From Serripes groenlandicus (Eukaryota; Mollusca; Bivalvia; Cardiida; Cardiidae), in assembly GCA_031761405.1 (NCBI GenBank), contig JASEVX010000003.1, forward strand, positions 118,056,849 to 118,120,848: 64,000 bases of DNA, given 5' to 3'. The notes under the pieces are model-generated. The model worked only from the letters and a program-made list of their open reading frames with translations. It searched no databases and was not told the DNA's origin. The position numbers were made by a program, and so were the translations under genes. Shown piece by piece: positions 63,530 through 64,000 of this stretch (position 1 is its first letter; every line of letters starts with the position of its first letter).

Positions 63530-64000
63530 AAATGCATCTGCAGGTGGGAAACAATTAAATGCAACAAATCTGCAATACAGACATAAGAGTTTATCTATTC
63601 ACAACCTTGAAACATCTCTAGAGCAACATAAGGAGGAGGCACTAATGCCTAGCCAATCTAGAAAGGTGTCTCTCTATCAAGGTTTATATTTTCCTTGAAA
63701 CAAAAAAGCATTTGACATCTCTGAGGGAGACCACTTAATTACTGTAGAACAAGACAGCCAAACTGTCATAATTGTCCCATCAGGGAGGCATAACTCTATC
63801 ACAACTGTGATTTGGCCAGTTTTTAATCCATTTATTTTCACAGCCAGTTTGATGAAGATTGGATAAAAATAATCAGAAAGTGCCTTCATTGATTTGGTTG
63901 ATTATTATAATTGGTCGAAACATTATGTCCACAAACATGTTCAACAAGTTTCCGAAAGATTGAATGAAAATTGTTCTACTAGGCTAATTTGGTGATTTGC
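63530..64000. other. MITE scraps and dispersed repeat
   Basis: ATGCATCTGCAGGTGGGAAA and GCAACAAATCTGCAATACAG are piggyBac-like MITE scraps. TTTGATGAAGATTGGATAAA near 63849 belongs to a bivalve core-repeat type. No exon seen. Confidence 0.45.

Overview
The window is animal nuclear DNA, AT-rich and dense in repeats, most likely from a bivalve mollusc. The basis is a set of dispersed elements I recognise from clam and oyster genomes: tRNA-headed SINEs with an 'AACGCCGCTTTCAACA'-type tail, elements opening AACAAGAG(GGCC) and closing GAGCTAAAAA around tandem cores, and the 'AGATCAGCCTGTGCATC' repeat. The clade is an inference; no species is claimed. Genes have short exons with GT/AG junctions whose phases agree, so few exons stand out as long ORFs.

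Three genes can be supported. (1) Positions 1-2959, plus strand: the last four coding exons of sequestosome-1/p62 (SQSTM1), with a Gly/Pro/Trp-rich linker, an LIR autophagy motif (SWTIL) and a C-terminal UBA domain. A 48-bp minisatellite of about 26 copies fills one intron right up to the LIR exon. (2) 11591-13301, plus strand: a complete two-coding-exon gene for a 109-residue HIG1-domain (HIGD1/2-like) mitochondrial inner-membrane protein. (3) 47701-61946, minus strand: three internal exons of a salt-inducible kinase (SIK2/SIK3-like), from the regulatory region C-terminal to the kinase domain, with both PKA/14-3-3-type sites; two introns are seen and the kinase exons lie beyond 64000. A further candidate exon (38068-38146, plus) is unassigned.

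The rest is layered mobile DNA. The dominant family, about 60 copies or relics, is a 100-230 bp MITE with CCCTTTCCC...GGGAAAGGG ends, TTAA target duplications and a hairpin centre, which fits a non-autonomous piggyBac family. hAT-like MITEs (CAGAGCTC(C/T)AGATAA ends), PIF/Harbinger-like elements with TTA duplications (24.8-25.6 kb; probably also 27.1-28.6 kb), tRNA-derived SINEs with 13-bp duplications, and long elements with tandem cores of about 145-185 bp and matched subterminal inverted repeats (Helentron/HINE- or pearl-like by structure) fill introns and intergenic DNA. They are often nested two or three deep, which gives datable insertion orders and natural empty sites.

The least expected structures are: (a) the Harbinger-like elements at 24.8-25.6 and 27.1-28.6 kb, whose arms are built from a degenerate 10-bp motif repeated at the DNA helical pitch; (b) the AACAAGAG families, whose end inverted repeats differ between families yet always remain complementary; and (c) the SQSTM1 minisatellite, each unit of which carries a donor-like GTAAGAGT and a branchpoint-like ACTAAC. 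No autonomous transposase, CRISPR array, rRNA or convincing free-standing tRNA gene was seen. A 200-N gap lies at 38250-38449.
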